Assembly: GCA_965276665.1 (NCBI GenBank)
Contig: OZ255620.1
Span: 2,480,001 to 2,544,000, forward strand
Direction of reading: 5' to 3'
DNA: 64,000 bases
Source: CAWGJC01 sp965276665
Lineage (GTDB): Bacteria > Pseudomonadota > Alphaproteobacteria > Acetobacterales > Acetobacteraceae
Position 1 is the stretch's first letter. Each line of letters begins with the position of its first letter. Below are positions 43,851-53,900 of the stretch, piece by piece. The position numbers were made by a program, and so were the translations under genes. Below the pieces are notes generated by a model. The model searched no databases, was not told the DNA's origin, and saw only the letters and a list, made by a program, of their open reading frames with translations.

Positions 43851-44300
43851 ATGCCCCGGTTTCTCGACGCAAGGCTGCACGTCGCATGTGGAACGCTGGC
43901 GGACGCCGGCCGCGCGGACGCGCTGCTGATCGAGGGCGAGGCGGCGGCGCCGGACGGCCATGCCACCGCCCGTTTCATCCTGCCGCCGGCCGATGCGCTT
44001 CCGGCCGGGGCGTTTCCGGCCGGGGCGCTTCCGGCCGGGGCGCACCCCGCCGCCTGCCCCTGCTGCGTGCCGCGCGGCCCGGCCGCCGCGGCGCTCGCCG
44101 CGCTGTTCCTGGCCCGCGCGCGCGGCGGAACACAATGGTTCGACAGGGTTCTGGCGGTGACCGCGACCGAGCGCGGCCGGGCGGCGGTGGCCGCCGCGCT
44201 CAGCGAGGATCCGCTGGTCTCGGCCCGGTTTCGGGCGGCGCCGCCTTTGGCGCAGACCCTGGCGCAGCCCCTGGCCGGGGTCCGCCAGTCGCGGCCATGA
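43851..44300 (+). CDS. Conserved small protein with CPCC motif
   Basis: 149 residues, divergent from the methionine regulator. It has an acidic/alanine N-terminal half, a short repeat ALPAGAFPAGALPAGA (about 49-64), then CPCCVPRGPAAAALAALFLA (about 69-88), then WFDRVLAVTATERGRAAV and DPLVSARFR. The CPCC-to-DPLVSARFR arrangement looks conserved rather than random, and CPCC could bind metal or be redox-active, but I cannot name the family securely. Its final 101 bases overlap the convergent acetyltransferase gene. It may belong to the same regulon as metH because the palindromic operator sits 6 bases before its start. Confidence 0.65.
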   Translation: MPRFLDARLHVACGTLADAGRADALLIEGEAAAPDGHATARFILPPADALPAGAFPAGALPAGAHPAACPCCVPRGPAAAALAALFLARARGGTQWFDRVLAVTATERGRAAVAAALSEDPLVSARFRAAPPLAQTLAQPLAGVRQSRP

Positions 44301-44793
44301 GGTCGAGCGCGCGCTGCATGTAGACGAGGTCGAGCCAGCGGCCGAATTTGCGCCCGCTGGCGCGCAGCAGCCCGGCGCGCTGGAAGCCCAGGCTCGCATG
44401 CACGCCGATCGAGCCGACGCTCTCGGAATCGCCGATCACCGCGATCATCTGGCGGAATCCCTGCGCGGCCGCCCGCTCCAGCAGCGCGGCGCCGAGCGCC
44501 TTGCCCACGCCCTGGCCGCGCACGTCCTCGCGAACATAGATGCGGTCCTCCGCCGTGCTGCGGAACGCCGCGATCTCGCCGAACGGGGTGTAATAGGCAT
44601 AGCCGAGCAGCCCGGTGTCATCCGCCGCGACCAGCCACGCCCAACCGGAGGCTGACGCGGTCGTGAACCGCTCGGTCATTTCCTCGATCGAGGGCGGGAT
44701 ATCCTCGAAAGTGCCGGTGCCGTGCAGCACGTGATGGGCATAGATCGCCTGCATCTCGGCCAGATCGGTCTCGGTGGCGGCCCTGATCCGCAT
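44200..44793 (-). CDS. Phosphinothricin/methionine-sulfoximine-type N-acetyltransferase
   Basis: 197 residues of the Pat/MddA GNAT group. The start MRIRAATETDLAEMQAIYAHH at 44793 is the family N-terminus. VREDVRGQGVGKALGAALLE is the acetyl-CoA site (about 88-107), and IGVHASLGFQRAGLLRASGRK is the usual C-terminal segment. Members acetylate methionine sulfoximine, phosphinothricin or related amino acids. The last 30 or so residues (after RALDLMAA) are Pro/Ala-rich, lie beyond the normal end of the family, and are encoded opposite the CPCC gene. Confidence 0.9.
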   Translation of the reverse strand: MRIRAATETDLAEMQAIYAHHVLHGTGTFEDIPPSIEEMTERFTTASASGWAWLVAADDTGLLGYAYYTPFGEIAAFRSTAEDRIYVREDVRGQGVGKALGAALLERAAAQGFRQMIAVIGDSESVGSIGVHASLGFQRAGLLRASGRKFGRWLDLVYMQRALDLMAATGGPRPGAAPGSAPKAAPPETGPRPADPR

Positions 44794-45265
44794 GCGGCGT
44801 GTTCCTTTCCCCCTAGGACTTGTTGAGAATTTGGGGGCCCCGTTGAGACGATAGGCGACGATAGACCATCGCCCGCGCCGGTAGAAGGCTCGCCGCCACG
44901 GTCCGGCCACCTTGAGCGGGCAGGCTTTGCCTTCGGAAATTCACGGTCCCGCAGTGTGATGGACCTCACGGGCGGGGCGGGTTTCGGGTATGTTTTCCGT
45001 GGCGTTCTGGCGAGGATTCATGTATCGCCCGGTCAGTGGGTGTTCCAACAGATATTCCCAATGGGACATTGTCCTGCTATGCTCTGCCGATCCGGGCGGC
45101 CGCATGATGATGCGTCTTGGTCCGGGCCCGACAAGGCTGGCCCAAGCCATCCGGGGCCAAGCTGCGCCAAGGCAGGACAGGGCTTAGGCAGGGAGAGGGC
45201 CTAGGCAGAACAGGGCTCGCCGGCTGTGGCCGGCCGGAACAAGTTTAAGGGCGAGGAAGCTGCCT
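44794..45265. other. Divergent intergenic region upstream of the secretion operon
   Basis: 472 bases without a convincing gene; short open frames here have no family-like sequence. It contains a candidate promoter (45055-45083) and the purine-rich GAGGAAG before the GTG start of the transporter. Nothing else was recognised. Confidence 0.6.
45055..45083 (+). promoter_or_regulatory. Candidate sigma-70 promoter of the type I secretion operon
   Basis: TTCCCA (45055-45060) and TATGCT (45078-45083) are separated by 17 bases, each matching four of six consensus positions. The spacer begins with the interrupted palindrome CAATG-GGA-CATTG (45059-45071), a possible repressor site. The first gene starts 183 bases downstream. 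Confidence 0.35.
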
Positions 45266-47620
45266 GTGGCGGATCGGAACGAGCTCAGCACGACCAACCC
45301 GGATGGCGGCCCCGTCGCGCCGGAAAACCTCGGCAGCCCGGAGATGCATGCCGCCGACCCGGCGGAAATGCGGGTGCGCGCGGCGGTCGCGATCGCGCGC
45401 TTCTACGGCGTCGAGCTGAGCGTCGACGACTATCCGGCCACCGAAGGCGAGCGCGTGCCCACCGCCGCCTCGCTGGCGCGCTGGCTCACCAATGCCGGGC
45501 TCTGGGCGAAGGGCGCCCGGCTGCGCTGGACCAAGCTGCTCGGGATCGACCAGAACCACCCGATCCTGGTGCTGCTGAAGGACGGCAGCGCCGGCGTGCT
45601 CTGCGGCGGCGACCCGTCCCGCAACATCGTCTTCCTGCGCGACCCGCGGGCGAGCCTCGCCGCCGACCCGGTGGCGGTGGACGAGCTCCGCCTCAACCAG
45701 CTCTGGGACGGGGACGTGCTGCTGGTCCGCCGCGCCCGCGGCTCGGCGATGGAGGACGAGCCGTTCTCCTTCCGCTGGCTCGGCCGGCTGGTGCTGGCCG
45801 AAAAGTCGATCCTGCGCGACATCAGCATCTCCTCGCTGGTGCTGGCGATCCTCGGCACGGTGCCGGCGATCCTGGTCATCACCCTGGTCAGCACCGTCGT
45901 CGTCAACGCCAACATGAACACGCTGATGCTGGTGGCGATGATCCTGCTGGTGAGCGTGATCTTCGAGGCGATCCTGTCCTACGCACGGCGCGAGCTGGTG
46001 CAGGTGATCTCGACCCGCATCGACGTGAAGCTCAACCTGCACGTGTTCAACCGGCTGCTCGCCCTGCCGATCGACTATTTCGAGCGGAACCCGACCGGCC
46101 AGACCAACTACCGGATCAGCCAGGTCTTCCGCATCCGCGACTTCATGACCGGCAAGCTGATGACGACCTTCCTCGACCTGTTCGTGCTGGTCATCATCCT
46201 GCCCTTCCTGTTCTACATGAGCGCCACGCTGGCCTGGATGGTGCTCGCCGGCTCGGCGGTGATCGCGCTCATCATCATGGCGTTCCTGCCCTCGATGCGG
46301 CGCATCTACGGCCGCGTCGTCACCGCCGAGGTGAAGAAATCCTCGGTGCTGGTGGAGACCATCCACGGCATCCGCACGGTGAAGTCCCTCGCCCTCGAAG
46401 AGACGCAGAAGACGCTGTGGGACGAGCGCGTGGCCGAGGCGGCGGAATGGCGCCTGCATTCGGGCCGGCACGCGAACTGGCCGCAGACGCTGGTCTCGCC
46501 GATCGAGACCTTCGTCAACCGCGGCGTGATCGTGGTCGGCGCCTATATCCTGGTCGCCGGCATGCTGACCCAGACCGCGTCGAACCCGCTGGCGCCGCAG
46601 ATCTTCGGCATCAATCTCGGGCTCAGCCAGGCGTCCGGCATCACCGTGCAGTCGCTGATCGTGTTCATGATGCTGGGCGGCCGCGTCGCCGGCCCGCTGG
46701 TCGGCCTCGCCCGGCTGATGGAGGACATGGAGGAGACGCGCGCCGCCGTCTACCAGGTCGGTTTCGTGCTGAACAACCCGACCGAGACGAACTCGCGAAG
46801 CGCCGGGCTGCGGCCGCGCTTCCAGGGCGCGGTCAGCTTCCAGGACGTGACCTTCACCTATCCGCTCGGCCGCAACCCGGCGCTCGACCGGGTGAGCTTC
46901 GACATCCCGGCCGGCACCATGCTCGGCGTGGTCGGGCGAAGCGGCTCGGGCAAGTCGACCATCACCCGCCTGCTGCAGGGCATCAACCGCGAGTATTCGG
47001 GCTATCTCAAGATCGACGGCGCCGATCTCCGCGAGATCAATCTCTACCATCTGCGCCGCAGCTTCGGCGTGGTGCTGCAGGACAATTTCCTGTTCCGCGG
47101 CACGGTGCGGGAGAACATCATCGCCGGCCGCCCCGGCCTGACGCTCGAGGACGCGATCCGCGCGGCGCGGCTCGCCGGCGCCGAGGAGTTCATCGAGCGC
47201 CTGCCCGCCGGCTACGAGACCTATGTCGAGGAAGGCTCCGCCAACCTCTCGGGCGGCCAGAAGCAGCGCCTCGCGATCGCGCGCGCGGTGATCGCCGATC
47301 CGCGGCTGATGATCCTCGACGAGGCGACCAGCGCGCTCGACCCCGAGAGCGAGGCGCTGGTGAACGCCAACCTCGCCCGCATCGCCAAGGGACGGACGAT
47401 GGTGGTGATCTCCCACCGCCTCTCCTCGCTGGTCGATTGCGACCAGATCCTCGTGATGGATCGGGGCACGGTGGTCGACATGGCGCCGCATCACGTCCTG
47501 CTCGAGCGCTGCGCGATCTATCGCCAGCTCTGGCTGCAGCAGCACCGCCACATGGATGCGGGAAGCGCCACCAGCCGCTCCGGCGGCGGCAAGCCCGCTC
47601 TCGCGGAAGGAGACGACTGA
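45266..47620 (+). CDS. Type I secretion ABC transporter with degenerate C39-like domain
   Basis: 784 residues, HlyB/PrtD class. The N-terminal region (about 35-155) resembles the C39 peptidase-like domain, but the catalytic Cys of true peptidases is absent, as in HlyB-type exporters that only use it to bind substrate. The membrane domain spans about 185-460. The nucleotide-binding domain has Walker A GRSGSGKST with Lys563, signature NLSGGQKQR (about 660) and Walker B LMILDEATSALD. The start is GTG at 45266 with GAGGAAG 8 bases upstream. It exports a protein across both membranes with the HlyD-like partner 3 bases downstream; an outer-membrane TolC is not in this window. Confidence 0.93.
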   Translation: MADRNELSTTNPDGGPVAPENLGSPEMHAADPAEMRVRAAVAIARFYGVELSVDDYPATEGERVPTAASLARWLTNAGLWAKGARLRWTKLLGIDQNHPILVLLKDGSAGVLCGGDPSRNIVFLRDPRASLAADPVAVDELRLNQLWDGDVLLVRRARGSAMEDEPFSFRWLGRLVLAEKSILRDISISSLVLAILGTVPAILVITLVSTVVVNANMNTLMLVAMILLVSVIFEAILSYARRELVQVISTRIDVKLNLHVFNRLLALPIDYFERNPTGQTNYRISQVFRIRDFMTGKLMTTFLDLFVLVIILPFLFYMSATLAWMVLAGSAVIALIIMAFLPSMRRIYGRVVTAEVKKSSVLVETIHGIRTVKSLALEETQKTLWDERVAEAAEWRLHSGRHANWPQTLVSPIETFVNRGVIVVGAYILVAGMLTQTASNPLAPQIFGINLGLSQASGITVQSLIVFMMLGGRVAGPLVGLARLMEDMEETRAAVYQVGFVLNNPTETNSRSAGLRPRFQGAVSFQDVTFTYPLGRNPALDRVSFDIPAGTMLGVVGRSGSGKSTITRLLQGINREYSGYLKIDGADLREINLYHLRRSFGVVLQDNFLFRGTVRENIIAGRPGLTLEDAIRAARLAGAEEFIERLPAGYETYVEEGSANLSGGQKQRLAIARAVIADPRLMILDEATSALDPESEALVNANLARIAKGRTMVVISHRLSSLVDCDQILVMDRGTVVDMAPHHVLLERCAIYRQLWLQQHRHMDAGSATSRSGGGKPALAEGDD

Positions 47621-47623
47621 CCG

Positions 47624-49030
47624 ATGGCGGAAAACGCCCTGACCGAAGGCCGGTCGAAAGAGCTCCAGAGCATCGAGGCGGCGAGCGCCGTCTCCGTCCT
47701 CGAGTTCGAATCGCCCTCCGGCGTGCTGATGCACGTCCAGCCGGTCGGCAGCGCCCGGTCGGTGAGCTGGGTGCTGTCGATCATGGTGGTCGCGCTGCTC
47801 GTCGTCGCGGCGCTGTTCCCGATCGACATGGACGTGGTCGCGACCGGCCGGGTGATCTCGACCGCCGACACGATCATGATCCAGCCCTACGACCCGTCGA
47901 TCATCCGCTCGGTCAACGTCCACGAAGGCCAGGTCGTCCATAAGGGCGACGTGCTGGCGCGCCTCGACCCGACCTTCGCGGGCTCCGACGAGGCGCAGCT
48001 GCAGGGCGATGTCGACAACTACCAGGCCCAGGTCGACGAGATGCAGGCCGAGATCAACCATGTTCCCTACCAGCCCAAGGTCGCCAACAACGCGACCGCG
48101 GTGCAGGCCGCCTATTATGGCGAGCGGATGTCGCAGTATCGCTCGACCGTCACCGGCTACGACATGAAGATCGCCGGCCTGCAGTCGACGCTGGGACAGG
48201 CCCAGGCGGACATCCAGGGCTACACGGCCCGGCTGCAGCTCGCGGTCCAGCTCGAGAACATCCGCCAGCAGCTCGAGAAGATGCAGGTCGGCAGCGTGAT
48301 CGACCGCCTCTCCGCGCAGGACCAGCGGACCGAGATCTCGCGCGAGCTCGCCGACGCGATCGCCACCTCGCAGAACGCGACGGCGAACATCAAGGAGATG
48401 AGCCAGGAGAAGGAGACCTTCATCCAGAACTGGTTCGCGACGGTCAGCAGCAGCCTCACCGAGGCGCAACGCAACCTGAGCGACAATCTCCAGTCGCTGA
48501 ACAAGGCGCGGCTGCGCCGCCAGATCGTCGACATGAAGTCGCCGATCGACGCCGTCGTGCTGTCGATCTCGCCGACCTCCACCGGCGCGGTGCTGCAGCC
48601 GAGCTCGCCGCTCATGCAGCTCACCCCGCTCGACGCGCCGATGGAGCTCGACACGCTGGTCGCCGGGCAGGATGCCGGCTGGGTGCATCCCGGCCAGCCC
48701 GCGCTGATCAAATTCACCACCTACAACTACACGCGCTACGGCACCGCGACCGGCACCGTGCGCTACCAGAGCGCCGACAGCTTCACGCAGATCACCAACT
48801 CGACGCAGACGGGCGTGACCATGCAGCAGCAGGGCTCGCCGACGATGCCGTTCTATGACGCGCGCATCACCATCGACAGCAACAACATGCACGGCGTTCC
48901 AGGCGGCTTCCACCTGCGGCCGGGCATGCCGGTGACCGCGGAAGTCCAGGTCGGCAAGCGGACGATCCTCGAATACATGCTGCAGAGGGTGCTGCCCGTG
49001 GCCTACGAGGGCATGCGCGAGCCGCCGTGA
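47624..49030 (+). CDS. HlyD-family membrane fusion (adaptor) protein
   Basis: 468 residues. A cytoplasmic N-terminus of about 45 residues, one transmembrane helix (about 46-66), then the lipoyl-like first half (IIRSVNVHEGQVVHKGDVLARLD, about 90-115). A long alpha-helical hairpin rich in Gln/Glu (about 120-310) follows. The second lipoyl half and beta-barrel (VVLSISPTSTGAVLQ onward) close the domain. It bridges the inner-membrane ATPase to an outer-membrane channel. The ATG lies 3 bases after the transporter stop. Confidence 0.93.
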   Translation: MAENALTEGRSKELQSIEAASAVSVLEFESPSGVLMHVQPVGSARSVSWVLSIMVVALLVVAALFPIDMDVVATGRVISTADTIMIQPYDPSIIRSVNVHEGQVVHKGDVLARLDPTFAGSDEAQLQGDVDNYQAQVDEMQAEINHVPYQPKVANNATAVQAAYYGERMSQYRSTVTGYDMKIAGLQSTLGQAQADIQGYTARLQLAVQLENIRQQLEKMQVGSVIDRLSAQDQRTEISRELADAIATSQNATANIKEMSQEKETFIQNWFATVSSSLTEAQRNLSDNLQSLNKARLRRQIVDMKSPIDAVVLSISPTSTGAVLQPSSPLMQLTPLDAPMELDTLVAGQDAGWVHPGQPALIKFTTYNYTRYGTATGTVRYQSADSFTQITNSTQTGVTMQQQGSPTMPFYDARITIDSNNMHGVPGGFHLRPGMPVTAEVQVGKRTILEYMLQRVLPVAYEGMREPP

Positions 49031-49061
49031 GCCAGCAGCAGACGGGCCGGGATCCCGGCCG

Positions 49062-50879
49062 ATGAAGGTGCTCGACCGCCTCGGCGGCGGGGCGGCGTCC
49101 GCGATCCGTCGCGGGGCCGCCCTGCTCGCCGCCGAGAAATACGCGGAGGGCTTCCGCGTCTTCGCCCGCGCCGCCGATCGCGGCAGCGCAGAGGCGCAAT
49201 ACCATGTCGGCCGCTGCTATCTGGAAGCCAAGGGCGTGCCGTTCAGCCGGGCGGACGCGATCGTCTGGCTGGAGCGCGCGGCCGAAGGCGGCTTCGTCGA
49301 GGCGCAGCATCTGCTCGCCGCGGTCCTGCTGCATGACGCGTCCGGCGAGGCTGCGGCGTCCCCGCCGGGCGCCCCGCTCTTCGGCGCCGCGTCCGACGCC
49401 GCGTCGGCCAAGCCGGATTTCGCCGCGGCGCTCCGCTGGGCGCGGCGCGGCGCGGCGGCGGGCTCGGCCGAGGCGCAGGCGCTCGTCGGCTACATCCTCA
49501 CCTGCGGCCCCGAGACGATGCGGGACCTGGACCAGGCCGAGCTCTGCTACCGCAAATCCGCCGCCGCCGCGTGCCCGCAAGGCGCGCTCGGCCTGGCGCT
49601 GGCGCTGCTCCGGCCGCAGCAGGCGGAGAAGACGGCGGAAGCCGTCGCCCACATGGGACAGGCGGCCGAGGCCGGGCTGCCGACCGCGCTCTACCTGATG
49701 GGCGTGATGCACGAGTTCGGCGCCGGCCTGCCGAAGGACCGCGGCAAGGCGGCGCCCTTCTACCGGCAGGCGGCGGAGAAGAACGTGCGCTCCGGCATGG
49801 CGCGCTGGGGCCTCGCGCTGATGGAAGGGCGCGGCGTGCCGGTGAACCGGGTCGAGGGCGAATCCTGGCTGCGCCGCGCCGCCGTCGCCGGGGACGCCGA
49901 GGCCGCGGCCCTGGTGGGCGATCTCTATGCACGCGGCGGCGACCTGCCGCCCAACTACGCCGAGGCCGCGCTCTGGTTCGCGCGCGCGGCGGATGCCGGC
50001 CATGCGCAGGCCGCCCGCGCGCTCGGCATGCTCTACCTCACCGGCTCGGGCGTGGCGCGCGACCCGGACGAGGCGGCGCGCTGGTTCCGCCGCTCCGCCG
50101 AGACCGGCGATCCCGGCTCGCTGGCCGATCTCGCCAATCTGGTGCTGTCGGGCGACGCCAAGGGCGCCAACCTCGCCGAGACGCGGCAATGGTTCGAGCA
50201 GGCCGCCGGGTCGGGGGATCTGGTGGCGGCGTTCAATTTCGGCGTCTGCCTCGCCGAGGGGATCGGGGTGACGCGCGACGAGCGCCGCGCGGTGCTCTGG
50301 CTGCGGCGCGCCGCCGAGGGCGTGGTCAACGCGCAATACTGGTACGGCCGGATGCTGATCGAGGGGCGCGGGCTGGACCCCGATGCCGGCGAGGGCCGGA
50401 TGTGGATCGGCCGCGCCGCCGAGAGCGGCATGACGGATGCACAGGTGGCGCTCGGCGAGATGCTGGTGAACGGCCGCGGCGGGTCGCGCGACCATCAGGC
50501 GGCCTATCGTTATTTCGAGAAGGCGGCGCTGCGGGACCATGCCGGCGCGATGTTCGCGCTCGGCGCCCTGCTCGGCGGCGGCCACGACGTGCCGGTCGAC
50601 CGGCCGCATGCGGAAACCTGGTTCCGCAAGGCGGCCGAGCGCGGGCACCCGCATGCGCAATTGATGCTGGGCCGCTATCTGGCCCGCGGCCTCGCCGGCA
50701 CCACCGATCCGGTCGAGGCGCGGGCGTGGCTCGAACGCGCGCTGGCCCAGGGTCATGCGGAGGCGGCGGGCGACCTCGCCGGCCTGCCGCCGGGCGCCAG
50801 TAACCCGGTTGCCAGTAACCCGGTGGCCGGCGCCCCGGCGGACCCGGCCTACGACGTCGCCGCCGCGCTCGGCGGCTGA
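49062..50879 (+). CDS. Sel1-repeat protein
   Basis: 605 residues made almost entirely of Sel1/TPR-like repeats of about 36 residues, roughly a dozen units (for example AEAQYHVGRCYLEAKGVPFSR and AEGGFVEAQHLLAA). There is no signal peptide or membrane segment at the start. Sel1 arrays act as protein-binding scaffolds. It follows the adaptor gene by 31 bases and precedes the double glycosyltransferase by 29 bases, so it probably organises the secretion or glycosylation machinery in the cytoplasm. It ends in a short duplicated ASNPV motif. Confidence 0.9.
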   Translation: MKVLDRLGGGAASAIRRGAALLAAEKYAEGFRVFARAADRGSAEAQYHVGRCYLEAKGVPFSRADAIVWLERAAEGGFVEAQHLLAAVLLHDASGEAAASPPGAPLFGAASDAASAKPDFAAALRWARRGAAAGSAEAQALVGYILTCGPETMRDLDQAELCYRKSAAAACPQGALGLALALLRPQQAEKTAEAVAHMGQAAEAGLPTALYLMGVMHEFGAGLPKDRGKAAPFYRQAAEKNVRSGMARWGLALMEGRGVPVNRVEGESWLRRAAVAGDAEAAALVGDLYARGGDLPPNYAEAALWFARAADAGHAQAARALGMLYLTGSGVARDPDEAARWFRRSAETGDPGSLADLANLVLSGDAKGANLAETRQWFEQAAGSGDLVAAFNFGVCLAEGIGVTRDERRAVLWLRRAAEGVVNAQYWYGRMLIEGRGLDPDAGEGRMWIGRAAESGMTDAQVALGEMLVNGRGGSRDHQAAYRYFEKAALRDHAGAMFALGALLGGGHDVPVDRPHAETWFRKAAERGHPHAQLMLGRYLARGLAGTTDPVEARAWLERALAQGHAEAAGDLAGLPPGASNPVASNPVAGAPADPAYDVAAALGG

Positions 50880-50908
50880 CCGACGACGCGCAGCACCCCG
50901 CGCCACCG

Positions 50909-53900
50909 ATGATCCGGCCCGGCGCATCGGCCTTCGCGCCGGGCGGCAAGCCGCCGCACGACCAGCTCGCCTATTTCGGCGAGCTCGCGCGCCGCGCCTG
51001 GGAGGCGGGACAGGCGGCGGCGGCGGCGGGCGACACCGCGCTCGCCCGGCGCTGGCTGATGCGGGCGCGCCGCCTCGCGCCCAAGGACAATCTCGTCGCC
51101 TTCTCCCTCGCCATGGTTCTGCTCGCCGAGAAGGACCCGGCGGCGGAGCCGCTTTTCGCCGGCCTCGCCCGGGAGTTCGACCGCCGCGAGGCGTGGCTCG
51201 GCCTGGCGGCGATCCGGCTCGGACGGGATGCCGGGGCGGCGGCCGGGGCGGCGGCGCAGGCGCTCTCCCGCCACGCGCCGGACCCGGCGCTCGCCCTCCT
51301 GCTCGACCGGGTGGCCGAGGCGTCGGGCGCCGCGGGCTGGTGCGGCCTCGAGGGCGGCGGGGTTCTCGTCCTCGGCGCGCTCTCGCCGCGCGCGGCGCTC
51401 GAGATCCGGGCGGATGGAAGGAAGCTGCCGATCCGCCGGCCGATCGCGGCGGCGGGGGCGATATCGGCCCGCTTCCCCCTCCCCCCTTCCTGGCGCACCG
51501 CCGCGCAGATCGAGGTGCGGGAGAGCGGCCGTCCGCTGCTCGGCAGCCCGCTGCTTCCGTCCGAGATCACCCGCATCGAGGGCTTCGTCGCGGCGAGCCC
51601 GGAGGGCGGGATCGAGGGCTGGGCCTGGCATCCGGGCGATCCCGGCCGCGACCCGTCGCTCACCGTGCGCGGCGGCGGCGGGGCGATCGCGTTCACCGCC
51701 GCCACGCTGCTCGAGCCGCGCGGGAATGTGTGGCTCTCCCGCCCGCGCGGCTTCCGGCTGGAGGCGCCCGCCCTCGCCCGGCTGCGCGCGCCGCTCGCGG
51801 TGATCGGCGCGGATGGCCGCCGGCTGCTCGGCAGCCCGCTCGATCCCGGCGCGGAACGCCGGGGCGCGGCGGCGGTGGCGGCGGCGGTCGCCGCGCTGTT
51901 CCCGGCGGACGAGACGCGCCGCCCGCCCGGCATGCCGCGCCAGGCGGCGCATGCCGCGGTGCCGGCGGCGCTGCGCGGGCCGCCCGCCGCGCCCCGGCGG
52001 CGGAGCCGCCCCTGCGACGTGGTGATCCCGGTCTATCGCGGCCTCGCCGACACCCGCGCCTGCCTGGCCAGCGTGCTCGCGACGATCCCCGCGGGGACAA
52101 GGGTGATCGTGGTGGACGACGCCTCGCCCGAGTCCGCCCTCGCCCGGCTGCTCGACGGCATGGCGGCGGAGGGGCGCATCCAGCTCATCCGCCTGCCGCG
52201 CAATCACGGCTTCCCCGCCGCCGCCAATGCCGGGCTGCGCGCGGCGGCGCGGCGCGACGCGATCCTGCTCAACAGCGACACGCTGGTGCCGCCCGGCTGG
52301 TTCGAGCGGTTGCGCGCGGCGGCCTATGCGGCGGCGGATATCGGCACCGTCACCCCGCTCTCCAACGACGCCACCATCCTGAGCTATCCCGGCGGCCATG
52401 GCGGCGATCAGGCGAGGCTTGTCGAACCGGCCGTGCAGCTCGACCGGCTGGCGGCGCGCGCCAACAAGGCGGAGCTGGTGGAGATCCCGACCGCGATCGG
52501 GTTCTGCATGTATCTCCGCCGCGACTGCCTCGATGCGGTCGGGCTGCTGCGCGAGGATGTCTTCGCGCAGGGCTATGGCGAGGAGAATGATTTCTGCCTG
52601 CGCGCGCGCCATCTCGGCTGGCGGCACATGGCGGCGACCGGGCTGTTCGTCGCGCATCGCGGGGGCGCCTCGTTCGGCGCGGCGCGCGCGCAATTGCTCG
52701 AGCGCAACCTCGCGGTGCTCGAACGCCTGCATCCGGGCTACGGCGCGCTGATCACCGCGCATCTGGCGGCCGACCCGCTCGCCCCGGCGCGGCGGCGGAT
52801 GGACATGCTGCGCTGGGCGCGCGGCCGGCGGCCGGCGGGGGCGGCGATCCTGGTCACCCATGCCGATGGCGGCGGCGTGCGGCGGCGGGTGCGCGAGCAT
52901 TGCGCGCATCTCGCCGCCACCGGGTTGCGCCCGATCGTGCTGCGCCCCGACCTCCCGCCGGGCGGCGGGACAGGGAGCTGCGCGGTGTCCGAAGGCGTGG
53001 TGGAGGGGCCGTCGGAGGACCGCTTTCCCAATCTCCGCTTCCGCCTGCCCGAGGAGCTGCCCGCCCTGCTCCGCCTGCTGGGCCGCGACCGGCCGCGCCA
53101 TGTCGAGATCCACCACCTGCTCGGGCATGACCATGCGGTGATGCAGCTCCCCCGCGCGCTGGGCGTGCCGTACGACGTCTATCTGCACGACTACCTGTGG
53201 TTCTGCCCGCGCATCGCGCTGGTCGGCGCGGACCGGCGGTATTGCGGCGAGCCCGACATCCGGTCCTGCGAGGCCTGCGTGGCCGATGCCGGCAGCAATC
53301 TCGAGGAGGAGATCACGGTGCCCGCGCTGGTCGCGCGCTCCGGCGCCGATCTGCGCCGCGCGCGCCGCGTCATCGCGCCCTCGGCCGATGCCGCGACCCG
53401 CATCCGCCGGCATTTCCACGCGCTCCGCCCCGACATCCTGCCCTGGGAGGAGGAGCGCGGGATCGCGCCGCCGCCGATGCCGCATCTCGGCCCGCGCGCG
53501 ATCGCGGGGCGGCGGCGCATCCTAGTGCCGGGCGGGATCGGGCCGGAGAAGGGCTACGACGTGCTGATCGCCTGCGCGCGGGACGCCTATGCGCGCGACC
53601 TGCCGCTCGAATTCGTGCTCGTCGGCTTCAGCAGCGACGACGACCGGCTGCTCGCCACCGAGCGCGTCTTCGTCACCGGCCAGTACACCGAAGCCGAGGC
53701 CGAGGCGCTGATGCGGGCGGAGGCGGCGACGCTCGCCTTCCTGCCCTCGATCTGGCCGGAAACCTGGTCCTACACGCTGACCCAGGCCTGGCGGGCCGGG
53801 CTGCGGGTGCTCGCCTTCGACATCGGCGCGCCGGCCGAGCGCATCCGCCGCACCGGCTGGGGCTGGCTGCTGCCGCTTGGCCTGCCGGCGGCCTCGATCA

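Noticed and set aside
45245..48913. Long minus-strand frame opposite the exporter and adaptor genes
   Set aside because: It lies antisense to two genes with clear motifs and shows only Asp/Arg/His/Val-rich shadow composition.
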